Source: Echinicola shivajiensis (GTDB lineage: Bacteria > Bacteroidota > Bacteroidia > Cytophagales > Cyclobacteriaceae). From it: DNA of 64,000 nucleotides. A program made the translations under genes and the position numbers. The first letter of the stretch is position 1, and every line of letters starts with the position of its first letter. The notes beneath the pieces were generated by a model, which was not told where the DNA came from, made no database searches, and was given only the letters and a program-made list of their open reading frames with translations. Below, one piece after another: positions 53,302 to 61,491 of the stretch. The DNA lies in NCBI RefSeq assembly GCF_018642165.1, contig NZ_JAHHZM010000002.1, forward strand, positions 186,001-250,000. The letters run 5' to 3'.

Positions 53302-54900
53302 TTAGACTTTGGGAGCTCCCGAAATTATTTCATTGGAGGCATAGTCCATATATTGCTTGAAGTTGTTTTGGAAAGCTTCGGCCAGTTCACGTGCTTTTTG
53401 ATCATAGGCCTGTTGGTCTTCCCAAGTATCTCTTGGGTTTAAGATTTCATCTGGAACTGTTGGACAGCTTTGAGGCATTGCTACCCCGAAAATGCTATGA
53501 TGTTCAAATTCCACATTGTCTAATTTGCCTTCCAATGCTGCAGTGATCATTGCCCGGGTGTATTCAAGTTTCATCCTTTTACCGACCCCAAATGCTCCAC
53601 CGGTCCACCCGGTATTAACCAGCCAAACATTTACTTCCTGGTCTTTCATTTTTTTGCCCAACAGGTCAGCGTACTGGGTAGGGTGTAAAGGTAAAAAGGC
53701 CGCGCCAAAGCAGGCAGAGAATGTAGCTTGAGGTTCTGATATTCCCATTTCTGTACCTGCGACTTTTGCGGTATAACCTGAAATAAAATGGTACATGGCC
53801 TGGCCTGGATTAAGTTTTGAAATAGGAGGAATTACTCCAAAAGCATCCGCTGTTAGAAAGAATATATTTTTGGGGATGGTTCCCAAAGGTGGGTCTATAG
53901 CGTTTACTATATGGTTTAAAGGGTAGGCAGTCCTTGTGTTTTCTGTGACATCACGATTGGTATAATCAACAGTCCTGGTCCCAGGAAAGAATCTTGTGTT
54001 TTCTACAATTGCTCCGAATTTAATTGCATCCCATATTTCAGGTTCTTTTTCTCGAGTCAAGTCAATGACTTTGGCATAGCATCCTCCTTCAAAGTTGAAA
54101 ACGCCATTATTGGTCCAGCCATGTTCATCGTCTCCAATTAGTTTTCTATCAGGATCGGCAGAAAGGGTAGTTTTTCCTGTACCGGAAAGTCCAAAAAAGA
54201 TGGCAGTATCTCCTTTTTTGCCCATATTGGCTGAACAATGCATGGATAATACTTTTTCCTCTTGCGGAAGAATATAATTAAGCACAGAAAAGATTCCCTT
54301 TTTGATTTCTCCTGCATAAGCTGTCCCTCCAATTAAGATAATCCTCTTACTTAGGTTAAGAATTGCAAAGTTCTTATCTCTAGTTCCATCTGTTTCAGGG
54401 TTGGCCTCAAATTCGGGAGCACAAAGTATCGTGAAGTTAGGCTCAAACTCCTTTAGATCCTCTTTATTAGGCCTTAGAAACATATTATAACAAAATAGGT
54501 TATGCCAGGCGAGTGTATTATAAACCCTGATATTTAGTTTATAGCGAGTGTCTGCTCCAGCATATGCGTCTCTTGCGTAGATTTTTCTACCTTGCATATG
54601 CTCAAGCATTTTCTCATGAAGATTGTCAAAATGCTCCCCACTGATAGGTATATTGATGTTCCCCCACCAAACAGTGTCTTTGGTGAGTTTGTCTTTAACA
54701 ATATATCTGTCCTTAGGAGACCGACCGGTGTATTTTCCGGTGTCGGCCATGAGACCACCTACATCTGTGAGTGATCCTTCATTGTTGGAAAGTGCATGTT
54801 CAACCAACTCAGAAGGGCTAAGGTTGAAATAAAAATGCTGTTTGTCCATCCATTGAAATTCCATCAATGGGTCTGAAAAGGTTTTTGTTGGGCTAATCAT
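53302..54900 (-). CDS. pckA: ATP-dependent phosphoenolpyruvate carboxykinase
   Basis: 532 residues, the standard length. The P-loop GLSGTGKTTLS near 245 and the Mn-site IGDDEHGW near 265 are typical of the ATP-using family. Other conserved parts are TGRSPKDRYIV near 55, YAGADTRYKL near 115 and RMKLEYTRAMI near 440. It converts oxaloacetate and ATP to PEP and CO2 in gluconeogenesis or, in some Bacteroidota, the reverse. A -7 candidate (CAAATATA at 54947-54954) lies 47 bases upstream. Confidence 0.95.
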   Translation of the reverse strand: MISPTKTFSDPLMEFQWMDKQHFYFNLSPSELVEHALSNNEGSLTDVGGLMADTGKYTGRSPKDRYIVKDKLTKDTVWWGNINIPISGEHFDNLHEKMLEHMQGRKIYARDAYAGADTRYKLNIRVYNTLAWHNLFCYNMFLRPNKEDLKEFEPNFTILCAPEFEANPETDGTRDKNFAILNLSKRIILIGGTAYAGEIKKGIFSVLNYILPQEEKVLSMHCSANMGKKGDTAIFFGLSGTGKTTLSADPDRKLIGDDEHGWTNNGVFNFEGGCYAKVIDLTREKEPEIWDAIKFGAIVENTRFFPGTRTVDYTNRDVTENTRTAYPLNHIVNAIDPPLGTIPKNIFFLTADAFGVIPPISKLNPGQAMYHFISGYTAKVAGTEMGISEPQATFSACFGAAFLPLHPTQYADLLGKKMKDQEVNVWLVNTGWTGGAFGVGKRMKLEYTRAMITAALEGKLDNVEFEHHSIFGVAMPQSCPTVPDEILNPRDTWEDQQAYDQKARELAEAFQNNFKQYMDYASNEIISGAPKV

Positions 54901-54946
54901 AATTCTTTAAAGATATTTGGGTTACACATGGTGTTTTGTGTTAAAA

Positions 54947-54954
54947 CAAATATA
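54947..54954 (-). promoter_or_regulatory. -7 element of pckA
   Basis: Minus-strand TATATTTG, TAnnTTTG consensus, 47 bases upstream of the pckA ATG; no clear -33. Confidence 0.4.
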
Positions 54955-55206
54955 GCCTAAATAAGTAGTAAAGTGCCTAGGATTACCCTAAAATCTTTGT
55001 TTTCAATCGATTTCGAAGGGGTTTTTTGAGGAGGTGATTATACCTTATTTATAGCGGGTCGATAGTGCGATTAATTGAAATGGTTTTCTTTTTTTAGTCC
55101 TAAATCGATTAATGATATGTACAATTAGCCTTTGATTTCTTATACAAAAAGAAAAAATCTCTTATCATTGCATTATCTAAAAATATTTTCAGAAAATTAA
55201 TCCCAA
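54955..55206. other. Divergent gap between pckA and the POT transporter gene
   Basis: No gene is supported. It is AT-rich and holds no obvious operator or hairpin. Confidence 0.4.
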
Positions 55207-56787
55207 ATGATAAACGAAGTGAATAACGATCCTGAAATGGATAAAGGCTTTGATGGGCCTTCCTTATTTGGCCATCCAAAAGGCCTGATGACCCTGTTCT
55301 TTACAGAAATGTGGGAGCGTTTTAGTTACTATGGAATGAGAGCGCTGCTGATACTGTTTATGACAACTGCAGTAATTGATGGGGGGCTAGGCTTTGATGA
55401 TAAGACATCAGGAGCAATTTATGGACTTTATACTATGGGTGTTTATCTTTTGGCATTGCCAGGAGGTTGGCTGGCAGATAGGCTGTTTGGATTAAAGAGG
55501 TCGGTTTGGTATGGAGGTATCATTATTGCTTTAGGGCATTTTACCATGGGAATCCCTGGGATTCTTTCATTGATGGAAGGAAATCATGGACCAGCCACAG
55601 CTTTAAGTCCTTTGGATACTACTACCTTCTTTTTGGGACTTATTTTTATTGTAGTTGGGACAGGGCTGCTCAAGCCCAATATCAGCTCCATTGTTGGTCA
55701 GCTATATCATGAAGGAAGCTCTAAGCGTGATGCTGGGTTCTCAATCTTTTATATGGGGATTAATATCGGCGGATTTATTGCGCCTATTATATGTAGTACT
55801 TTTGCAGAAATAGACTGGCATTTGGGCTTTGGCATTGCCGGGTTTGGAATGGTCTTGGGCTTGATTCAATATAGACTTACATCTTTCACTTTAAAAGGGA
55901 AGGGAGATCTTGCAGAACCTCAAACTTCTGAGGAAGTAGTAAAGCGTAAACGATTGGGTAGAGGGTCATTCTTTACAGTTTTGGCAATTGGAGCAATATT
56001 ATTAATGATGTTTCAGGGAATTATCCCAATTGATGCTACTGCCATTGCAGAAGCTTCCTATACTGTCATTGCTATCGTAACGGTCTTATTTTTCGCTTAT
56101 GTAATTATATTAGGAGGTCTTAATGCTGATGAAAAGAAAAAGGTTGGCGTCATAGCAATATTGTTAATGTTTTCTGCCTTGTTCTGGTCTGGATTTGAAC
56201 AGGCTGGATCTACATTAAACTTGTTTGCGGAGCGATTTACAGATCGTACAGTTTTAGGCTGGGAAATTCCAACAGGTTATTTTCAATCTGCCAATTCGAT
56301 GTTTATTATCATCTTTGCACCAATTTTTGCTGCCCTTTGGGTGAAATTGGCCAAGATGCATATGGAGCCTAGTTCTCCTCTAAAGTTTGCTTTTGGTTTG
56401 ATTTTGCTGGGAGTTGGCTTTTTGGTGATGGTTTTTGCTGCTAAAATAGCAGCATCAGGAGATCTAGCCGCCCCGTCTTGGTTATTATTTACTTATTTGT
56501 TCCATACTTTTGGTGAATTGAGTTTAAGCCCTGTAGGTTTGAGTTTGACCACTAAATTGGCGCCAAAGAAATTCCAAGGGCAAATGATGGGAATGTGGTT
56601 CCTGTCTGTTGCTTTGGGGAATTTGATTGCAGGCCTGATTGCTGGTGAGGCCAGTGGGGAAACAGAGGAGGCTTTGATCCAAATGCCTGATCAATATTTT
56701 ATGATTGTAATGACAGTAGTGGGAGCAGGTGTTTTATTGATAATACTTACCAAGCCAATTAGGAAACTAATGGGTAATGTTCGATAG
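55207..56787 (+). CDS. POT/PTR-family proton-dependent oligopeptide transporter
   Basis: 526 residues with about 12-14 membrane helices. The signature FFTEMWERFSYYGMRALLILF near 30 carries the E-x-x-E-R motif of POT transporters (ETEMWERF region), and GLYTMGVYLLALPGGWLADR near 78 and GLLKPNISSIVGQLY near 155 are typical. The second half shows NLFAERFTDR near 340, and the family-typical loss of symmetry. It imports di- and tripeptides with protons. Monocistronic, ending in a strong hairpin. Confidence 0.93.
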   Translation: MINEVNNDPEMDKGFDGPSLFGHPKGLMTLFFTEMWERFSYYGMRALLILFMTTAVIDGGLGFDDKTSGAIYGLYTMGVYLLALPGGWLADRLFGLKRSVWYGGIIIALGHFTMGIPGILSLMEGNHGPATALSPLDTTTFFLGLIFIVVGTGLLKPNISSIVGQLYHEGSSKRDAGFSIFYMGINIGGFIAPIICSTFAEIDWHLGFGIAGFGMVLGLIQYRLTSFTLKGKGDLAEPQTSEEVVKRKRLGRGSFFTVLAIGAILLMMFQGIIPIDATAIAEASYTVIAIVTVLFFAYVIILGGLNADEKKKVGVIAILLMFSALFWSGFEQAGSTLNLFAERFTDRTVLGWEIPTGYFQSANSMFIIIFAPIFAALWVKLAKMHMEPSSPLKFAFGLILLGVGFLVMVFAAKIAASGDLAAPSWLLFTYLFHTFGELSLSPVGLSLTTKLAPKKFQGQMMGMWFLSVALGNLIAGLIAGEASGETEEALIQMPDQYFMIVMTVVGAGVLLIILTKPIRKLMGNVR

Positions 56788-56799
56788 TTAATCAAAAAG

Positions 56800-56830
56800 A
56801 AAGGCAGTCAATAATTTGACTGCCTTTTTT
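56800..56830. terminator. Terminator between the POT gene and a converging small gene
   Basis: AAAGGCAGTCAA (56800-56811) pairs with TTGACTGCCTTT (56816-56827), 4-nt loop, T run on the plus strand. Confidence 0.85.
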
Positions 56831-56856
56831 ATGTCTTATATTAAGCGACACTATAC

Positions 56857-57000
56857 TTAATGTTCTTTTTTTCCTTTGGAAAATGTTTTTCTAACGTCAA
56901 TGGAAGAAATTCCTGCACCTAAACCAATTAGGATACAAACGATCAACAAAAAGATTTGAGCTCCAGAACCAAGTGGAGAGCTGAATATTTCTAGCAACAT
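56857..57000 (-). CDS. 47-residue single-span membrane protein, unannotated small ORF
   Basis: The minus-strand frame from ATG 57000 to TAA 56857-56859 encodes 47 residues: a short N-terminus with LLEIFSSPLGSGA, one hydrophobic helix (about 15-33, IFLLIVCILIGLGAG), and a basic C-terminal tail (DVRKTFSKGKKEH). That order gives an N-out, C-in positive-inside topology. The codon use is ordinary and the frame is bounded by terminators on both sides (56800-56830 and 57085-57113). It was too short for a routine ORF list. Function unknown; small membrane regulators of complexes are an obvious comparison. Confidence 0.6.
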   Translation of the reverse strand: MLLEIFSSPLGSGAQIFLLIVCILIGLGAGISSIDVRKTFSKGKKEH

Positions 57001-57084
57001 GATGATGATGTTTAGTTGATAAGTCTAATTTTGACGCAATTTAACACCTCGAAATTATTGGACAAAGATTAAGCTAAAAAAAAA

Positions 57085-57113
57085 CGAGCTTAACCCCATG
57101 TCAGGCAAGCTCG
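57085..57113 (-). terminator. Terminator of the acidic small protein gene
   Basis: CGAGCTT (57085-57091) pairs with AAGCTCG (57107-57113); on the minus strand it runs into a long T tract (57075-57084 complement). Confidence 0.7.
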
Positions 57114-57126
57114 CTATTAAGAATAA

Positions 57127-57330
57127 TCAGTCAATTTCGTCATCGAAATCACCATAATCGGCAAAGTCTTCCTCAATGTCGTTCTCATCGAACTTCATCA
57201 GGTCTTCATCGATCAAATCCTCATCGTCATCAAAATCGAAGTTATCTTCTTCTTCAAATTTTGAAGTGAATTTGTCATCTTCCTCGAAGTCGTCAAATTC
57301 ATCATAATAGCGTTCTGTTTCTCTTGCCAT
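57127..57330 (-). CDS. Very acidic small cytosolic protein
   Basis: 67 residues from ATG 57330, of which 35 are Asp or Glu, with Phe/Tyr spaced between acidic runs (for example FDDFEEDD, FDFDDDEDLIDED). There is no signal peptide. The acidic-aromatic pattern recalls DNA-mimic or nucleic-acid-competitor proteins and also disordered acidic tails, but no family is recognised. It has its own downstream terminator. A TTG codon at 57336 is an alternative start. Confidence 0.6.
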   Translation of the reverse strand: MARETERYYDEFDDFEEDDKFTSKFEEEDNFDFDDDEDLIDEDLMKFDENDIEEDFADYGDFDDEID

Positions 57331-57481
57331 GGTCAATTAAATTAAGTGGAAGGCAGGATTTTTAATGCTATTTACAATAAAAATTAAATTAATTCAAGAG
57401 TGAATTAATTGATCATAAAAAAATAATTGAAAGAATAATTGTTATTGGTTAAGTGTTTGGTTTTAAGGTGAATAGGAGGAG

Positions 57482-57847
57482 TTAGGCTGTTTGATTAAAA
57501 ATGGTGTGTATGTATTTAGATATCAATGGTTTGCTCAAGTATTTTTTTACATGGGCATAAGTATAGGCCTTGTTAATATCTCTTTTATCCACCGAGCTCG
57601 AAAGGATATATATTTCAGCATTGGTTTTGTCACAGGTAAAATTTTCTAAAAAATCCCAGCCATTCATCTCTGGCATATTCAAATCAAGGAATAAATAGTT
57701 TGGATTGATCATATATATTTTTTGAAGGGCCTCTTTGGCTCTTTCAAACTTAAAGATTTTGCAAGGCTTTTTGATGTATCTAGCAATTAAGCTTTCTGTT
57801 ACAAAGGTGCTGATTGGATCATCATCGATTAATACGATTTTTATCAT
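57482..57847 (-). CDS. Stand-alone CheY-like receiver protein
   Basis: 121 residues from ATG 57847; the longer frame to 57922 has an unlikely hydrophobic extension. The receiver fold is complete: VLIDDDP with the acidic pair near 7-9, the phosphoacceptor Asp in YLFLDLNMPEMNGW near 58, LSSSVDKRDI near 86 (Ser at the usual Thr/Ser position) and the Lys of LSKPL near 108. No output domain. It may act by phosphotransfer or protein binding. It lies upstream of, and divergent from, the sugar transferase gene across a 510-base gap. Confidence 0.88.
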   Translation of the reverse strand: MIKIVLIDDDPISTFVTESLIARYIKKPCKIFKFERAKEALQKIYMINPNYLFLDLNMPEMNGWDFLENFTCDKTNAEIYILSSSVDKRDINKAYTYAHVKKYLSKPLISKYIHTIFNQTA

Positions 57848-58359
57848 GTTATGCAAAATACCTTGTTTGAAATATATAAATATATATGTAAAAGTAACTA
57901 TTTTTTTTGCATCCCAATACAAATTCGGATATAATTTTCTGTTTTTTAGGTGATTTTTTTATGAAAAATATGGGTTCGTTCTTGATTTGATGCATATGTT
58001 TTTGATTTTATGGAGTTTATACCGGTGTATAATTTCTATGGCTTTGATTTAATTTTGAACCAATTAAAATGAATTTTGAAATAATTATAATGTATTTTAT
58101 TTGTTTTGAACAGGTAGAAATTTTAACTTAGTAGAAGGTTTGTAATAAACTGGTAATCAATTATTTATGTGTGTATTTGAGTGGTTGGGAAACGATTGTG
58201 AAAGGATAAAATTCGTGTATGAAAGGATGTTTATTAAGGTAAATACTGTTGATTGGTAGTTTTGTTTTGATGTTGTGTGACGTTAATCATCATCGTGTTT
58301 TGTTCATCCTAATTGGATGAGGGTATATTTTGTAACAGTCAATTTTTAAAGTAGTATTT
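57848..58359. other. AT-rich gap upstream of the sugar transferase gene
   Basis: No coding frame is supported. Its last 60 bases contain a promoter candidate with an inverted repeat, listed separately. Confidence 0.5.
58299..58332 (+). promoter_or_regulatory. Candidate promoter of the sugar transferase gene with embedded inverted repeat
   Basis: TTTG at 58299-58302, 21 nt, then TATATTTTG at 58324-58332 (one base off TAnnTTTG). Between them lies the inverted repeat TCATCC-TAATT-GGATGA (58304-58320), a likely regulator site between the two promoter boxes. Confidence 0.4.
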
Positions 58360-59742
58360 ATGAATAGTACCAATAGATTTGTCTCAGGAATTTTCTTTGT
58401 ATGGGATGTTATAACCCTGGGGTTAACTTTCCTTTTGTCTATTTATTTGAGTAAGGAAAATGGTGTACAGTCAGTGGATTGGTTATTGTTTTTTGCACTA
58501 ACTTCTCTCTGGTTTATAATTGTCATATGGAGGAAACTATACCTTTATGAATACAAGGGGGATTTTTCGAGTAGGATTTTCAATTATATCAAGGCTAGTG
58601 CAATTTTAGTAGTACTTTTTGGACTAATTTATCTGGTATTTACTTTTCCGCCTACCTTTAGAAAGGTCGTGATCTATTTTTCCGTTGGATTTCCACTTAT
58701 TGGGATTACAACGAACTTTATTATTTTAAGTATTATCAATCGCATCAACCAGAATGGAAATGGGCAGAAAAAGGTGTTGGTTACTGGAATAGGTGAAGTG
58801 CTTAATAAGGTCAATTCTCACTATAAGGTTAATTCTCATTTAGGATATGAAGTGCAGGGGCTTATAAAGTATAAGAGTGATAGTTTATATACTAATGATG
58901 GTACAGAAGAATATGTAAGTGATGTTGCGCATATGGGAGAGTATATGGAAGCTAATCCTGTTGATGAAATTATTGTTGCATTGCCTGTTAAATGTTCTAA
59001 GGAAATAAAGGAAATTCTTAAAACCGCTGATTACCATGGGACGCGTGTTAGATTCGTTCCAGATTACGGAAATATTTTGGGAAAAGAATATAAGGTGATA
59101 CGGCATGGGGGAATTGATATGGTGAATGTTCGTCAAATGCCGCTTGATAATAAATGGTCCTTCCTTTTTAAGGAGTGTTTTGACTGGGTATTTTCCAGTG
59201 TTGTACTGATATTGTTATTGCCTGTATTTGTTGTAATAGCTCTACTAATAAAGCTGGATTCCCCAGGACCAGTGTTTTATTGTCCTATTAGAATTGGGCA
59301 AAGAGGTAAGCCTTTTAGGGTTTTTAAATTTAGAACCATGAAGACCAATGATCATACAGGAAAGTCATCTACCAAGTTTAATGATCCAAGGATAACCAAC
59401 TTAGGTCGGATCTTAAGGAAGTATAGCATAGATGAACTACCGCAGTTTGCCAATGTTTTTATGGGGCATATGAGTGTGGTAGGTCCTAGGCCTCATAGGA
59501 GCTTTTTAAATCAGGATTTTCAGAAGAAAGTAGATAAAGCTATGGTAAGGCATTATTTTAAGCCTGGCATAACAGGTTGGGCCCAAGTTAATGGTTGGAG
59601 AGGTCCTACCGAAACTTTCGAACAGAAAGAACAAAGAATAAAGCATGATCTTTGGTATTTGGAAAATTGGTCGGTACGATTAGACCTGAAAATTATTTAT
59701 CTAACAATTTTTGGTAAGAATACTCACAAGAATTCCTTCTAA
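58360..59742 (+). CDS. Undecaprenyl-phosphate sugar-1-phosphate transferase starting exopolysaccharide synthesis
   Basis: 460 residues. Five membrane helices lie before about 290. A central CoA-binding-like domain (about 130-250, GQKKVLVTGIGEVL) is followed by the bacterial sugar transferase domain with FDWVFSSVVLILLLPVF near 270, the catalytic DSPGPVFYCPIRIG near 302, FRVFKFRTMKTNDH near 320 and the closing KPGITGWAQVNGWRG near 405. It transfers Glc-1-P or Gal-1-P to undecaprenyl phosphate, the first step in EPS or capsule repeat-unit assembly (WcaJ type). It is the only biosynthetic enzyme of that pathway in the window, and the downstream genes are secreted lyase-like proteins. Confidence 0.9.
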   Translation: MNSTNRFVSGIFFVWDVITLGLTFLLSIYLSKENGVQSVDWLLFFALTSLWFIIVIWRKLYLYEYKGDFSSRIFNYIKASAILVVLFGLIYLVFTFPPTFRKVVIYFSVGFPLIGITTNFIILSIINRINQNGNGQKKVLVTGIGEVLNKVNSHYKVNSHLGYEVQGLIKYKSDSLYTNDGTEEYVSDVAHMGEYMEANPVDEIIVALPVKCSKEIKEILKTADYHGTRVRFVPDYGNILGKEYKVIRHGGIDMVNVRQMPLDNKWSFLFKECFDWVFSSVVLILLLPVFVVIALLIKLDSPGPVFYCPIRIGQRGKPFRVFKFRTMKTNDHTGKSSTKFNDPRITNLGRILRKYSIDELPQFANVFMGHMSVVGPRPHRSFLNQDFQKKVDKAMVRHYFKPGITGWAQVNGWRGPTETFEQKEQRIKHDLWYLENWSVRLDLKIIYLTIFGKNTHKNSF

Positions 59743-59747
59743 TATAG

Positions 59748-59779
59748 AAAGTGTGGAATGTGTGTACTTCCACACTTTT
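59748..59779 (+). terminator. Terminator of the sugar transferase gene
   Basis: AAAGTGTGGAA (59748-59758) pairs with TTCCACACTTT (59768-59778); TTTC follows. Confidence 0.75.
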
Positions 59780-59939
59780 CGTTCGTACCCACTCGTTTTT
59801 AGTACGATTGTTTAATATGTAACTTATATAAGTGCTTGTTTTTCAGTGTGTTTATGTTTTTAAATTATTTTTTATCATTGAACGGTTAATAAAAAAATTA
59901 GATTATCTGCTTCTGCTTTATTAAAAAGTATTTCTACAG

Positions 59940-59965
59940 AGTGTGTATTTGATTCTACACTTTTT
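59940..59965 (+). terminator. Related second hairpin in the same gap
   Basis: AGTGT (59940-59944) pairs with ACACT (59957-59961) before a T run; its right arm TTCTACACTTTTTCTTTCGT closely matches TTCCACACTTTTCGTTCGT at 59768, suggesting a local duplication. Confidence 0.35.
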
Positions 59966-60278
59966 CTTTCGTTTTAATTAAATTTTTGGAAATCACCGTG
60001 AATTTTTTTCGATTCAATTTTTTATTTATATAATTATATTTTTTTTCATGTATTAATGTAGGTCGTTTATTTATGATTTTTAACCATTTGTATTAGTTTT
60101 TGTTAAATTATTGGTTTTCAGATGTTTCACTGGCATGGTTGTTGGCTAGTTGGGAAACCGAAATCATCCAAAAGATTTTCCACTGAAAGAAAGGTAATCG
60201 ATCTGTAAATCAGCGGTTTTCTTTCTGATTCGAAATCAAATTGCCCTGTATAATTTGAGCTACTGAAAGATGTGGCCT

Positions 60279-60297
60279 GGCATTTCCATGCCTTTTT
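60279..60297 (+). terminator. Mini terminator or attenuator 100 bases upstream of lyase gene 1
   Basis: GGCAT-TTCC-ATGCC (60279-60292) followed by TTTTT. Short stem; it may attenuate read-through or end a leader RNA. Confidence 0.4.
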
Positions 60298-60398
60298 GGA
60301 ACCCAAATTACAATTGAGTAAAAAGTAGATAATAACCACCTAATTAATATTATAGTACCCAACCTTAAATAAATCAATATTTAAACTAAAAAACACGA

Positions 60399-61337
60399 AT
60401 GAAAATCACTAGTAACTCTTTAATATGTTCACTTATATTTTTCCTAATTGGTTCTGAGCTTATGTCCTGCAATATGACTGATTTGGAAAATGATAACATT
60501 GAAGAGGGGGAGGTCCAGTCTCTTAAAGGCTTTACATCTTCATCAAATATACTTTTCCAAGAATCATTTGAAGACAGCAATGCTTTTTCATTTGCTCAAA
60601 AAGAATTGGCTGAAGATTATTCATTTGCTGTTGCTACATATCCGGTTTTTGAAGGTGAGAATTCTGGTCGTTTTGAATTAAACGATTATGATCCTATGGT
60701 TGCCAATGGGACAAGGGCAGAGATAATGTTTCCTGCTTTGGCCCAGAAGGATAACTGGTATTCTTGTAGTGTATATATTCCATCCAAAGACTACAGGGGA
60801 GATAGTAATTATGATATCATTAGCCAATGGGATCAAGGCAATGGAACAGGTTACTCAACAATTATGCTAAAGATAAAAAATGATCGGTTTTTTATGAAAA
60901 GTGGGCTGACAATAGAGGAGTCAAAAGAGTATGATATTGCCAAAGTGCAGAAAGATGCATGGAATGAATTTGTGTTTCATATTATTCACTCTTCAGACAA
61001 TGATGGTCTTATAGAGTTGTGGTTGAATGGAGAGAAAGTACTCAATATTGAAGGTGGTAATATGGACAAAAAATATGAACTGCCTAAATGGAAGATCGGC
61101 ATTTATAAAAAAGCTTGGAACGGAAACAAAACGACAAATACAGATAGGAGAGTATTGTTTTTTGACAATGTAAGATTGGGCAATCAAAATGCCAGCTTTG
61201 AAGAGATGACCCTACAAAAAGGTCATGCTGGTAGCCTTGATCCAAATCCAGAGGAGAAAGGGGGCGATGGAAATGCAAAGTCCCCAACTTTTCCAGATCC
61301 TTTTAGATCGGAAACGGAATTGGAACAAATCATATAA
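60399..61337 (+). CDS. Secreted polysaccharide-lyase-like lipoprotein, copy 1, with QWD in place of QWH
   Basis: 312 residues. The signal peptide ends at a lipobox before Cys (SELMSC, about 24), then acidic residues. The single domain (about 50-275) matches the heparin-lyase-I-like/PL20-type family (PF14099) in the order FQESFE, RAEIMFP, WYSCSVYIPS, IISQWDQGNGT near 146, and PKWKIGIY near 230. These resemble the RTELR, QxH and YxKxG(I/V)Y catalytic blocks of jelly-roll lyases. Here the conserved His of QWH is Asp (codon GAT, one base from CAT). The short tail is unlike that of copy 2. The gene is followed within 154 bases by copy 2. The PL family call is from memory. Confidence 0.7.
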   Translation: MKITSNSLICSLIFFLIGSELMSCNMTDLENDNIEEGEVQSLKGFTSSSNILFQESFEDSNAFSFAQKELAEDYSFAVATYPVFEGENSGRFELNDYDPMVANGTRAEIMFPALAQKDNWYSCSVYIPSKDYRGDSNYDIISQWDQGNGTGYSTIMLKIKNDRFFMKSGLTIEESKEYDIAKVQKDAWNEFVFHIIHSSDNDGLIELWLNGEKVLNIEGGNMDKKYELPKWKIGIYKKAWNGNKTTNTDRRVLFFDNVRLGNQNASFEEMTLQKGHAGSLDPNPEEKGGDGNAKSPTFPDPFRSETELEQII

Positions 61338-61491
61338 CAAATCCCATAGCTGTAAATCTAAAATTAATTCAACTCCATCAGTTGAATCAGGGGAGACCTT
61401 GGCCCTAGAATTATGAGGAGAATAAATTCTGAAGAGAAAAACCATAAATAATTTATTAAAGCAAACTAAAACACGAAAAGTTAAAAATTAA

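Larger units (their letters stand above)
59743..60398. other. 656-base gap between the sugar transferase and the lyase cluster
   Basis: No gene is supported. It has a terminator-like hairpin at 59748-59779, a related hairpin at 59940-59965, and a less AT-rich, structured-looking block at 60120-60300 ending in a mini terminator. The minus-strand frame at 60127-60339 is not convincing. Confidence 0.6.

Noticed and set aside
60127-60339. Minus-strand frame of 70 codons in the leader of the lyase cluster
   Set aside because: No family likeness, awkward composition, and the block looks like structured RNA instead.
61225-61416. Frame overlapping the end of lyase copy 1
   Set aside because: Out-of-frame shadow; does not match the C-terminal modules of copy 2, so it is not evidence of a frameshifted module.
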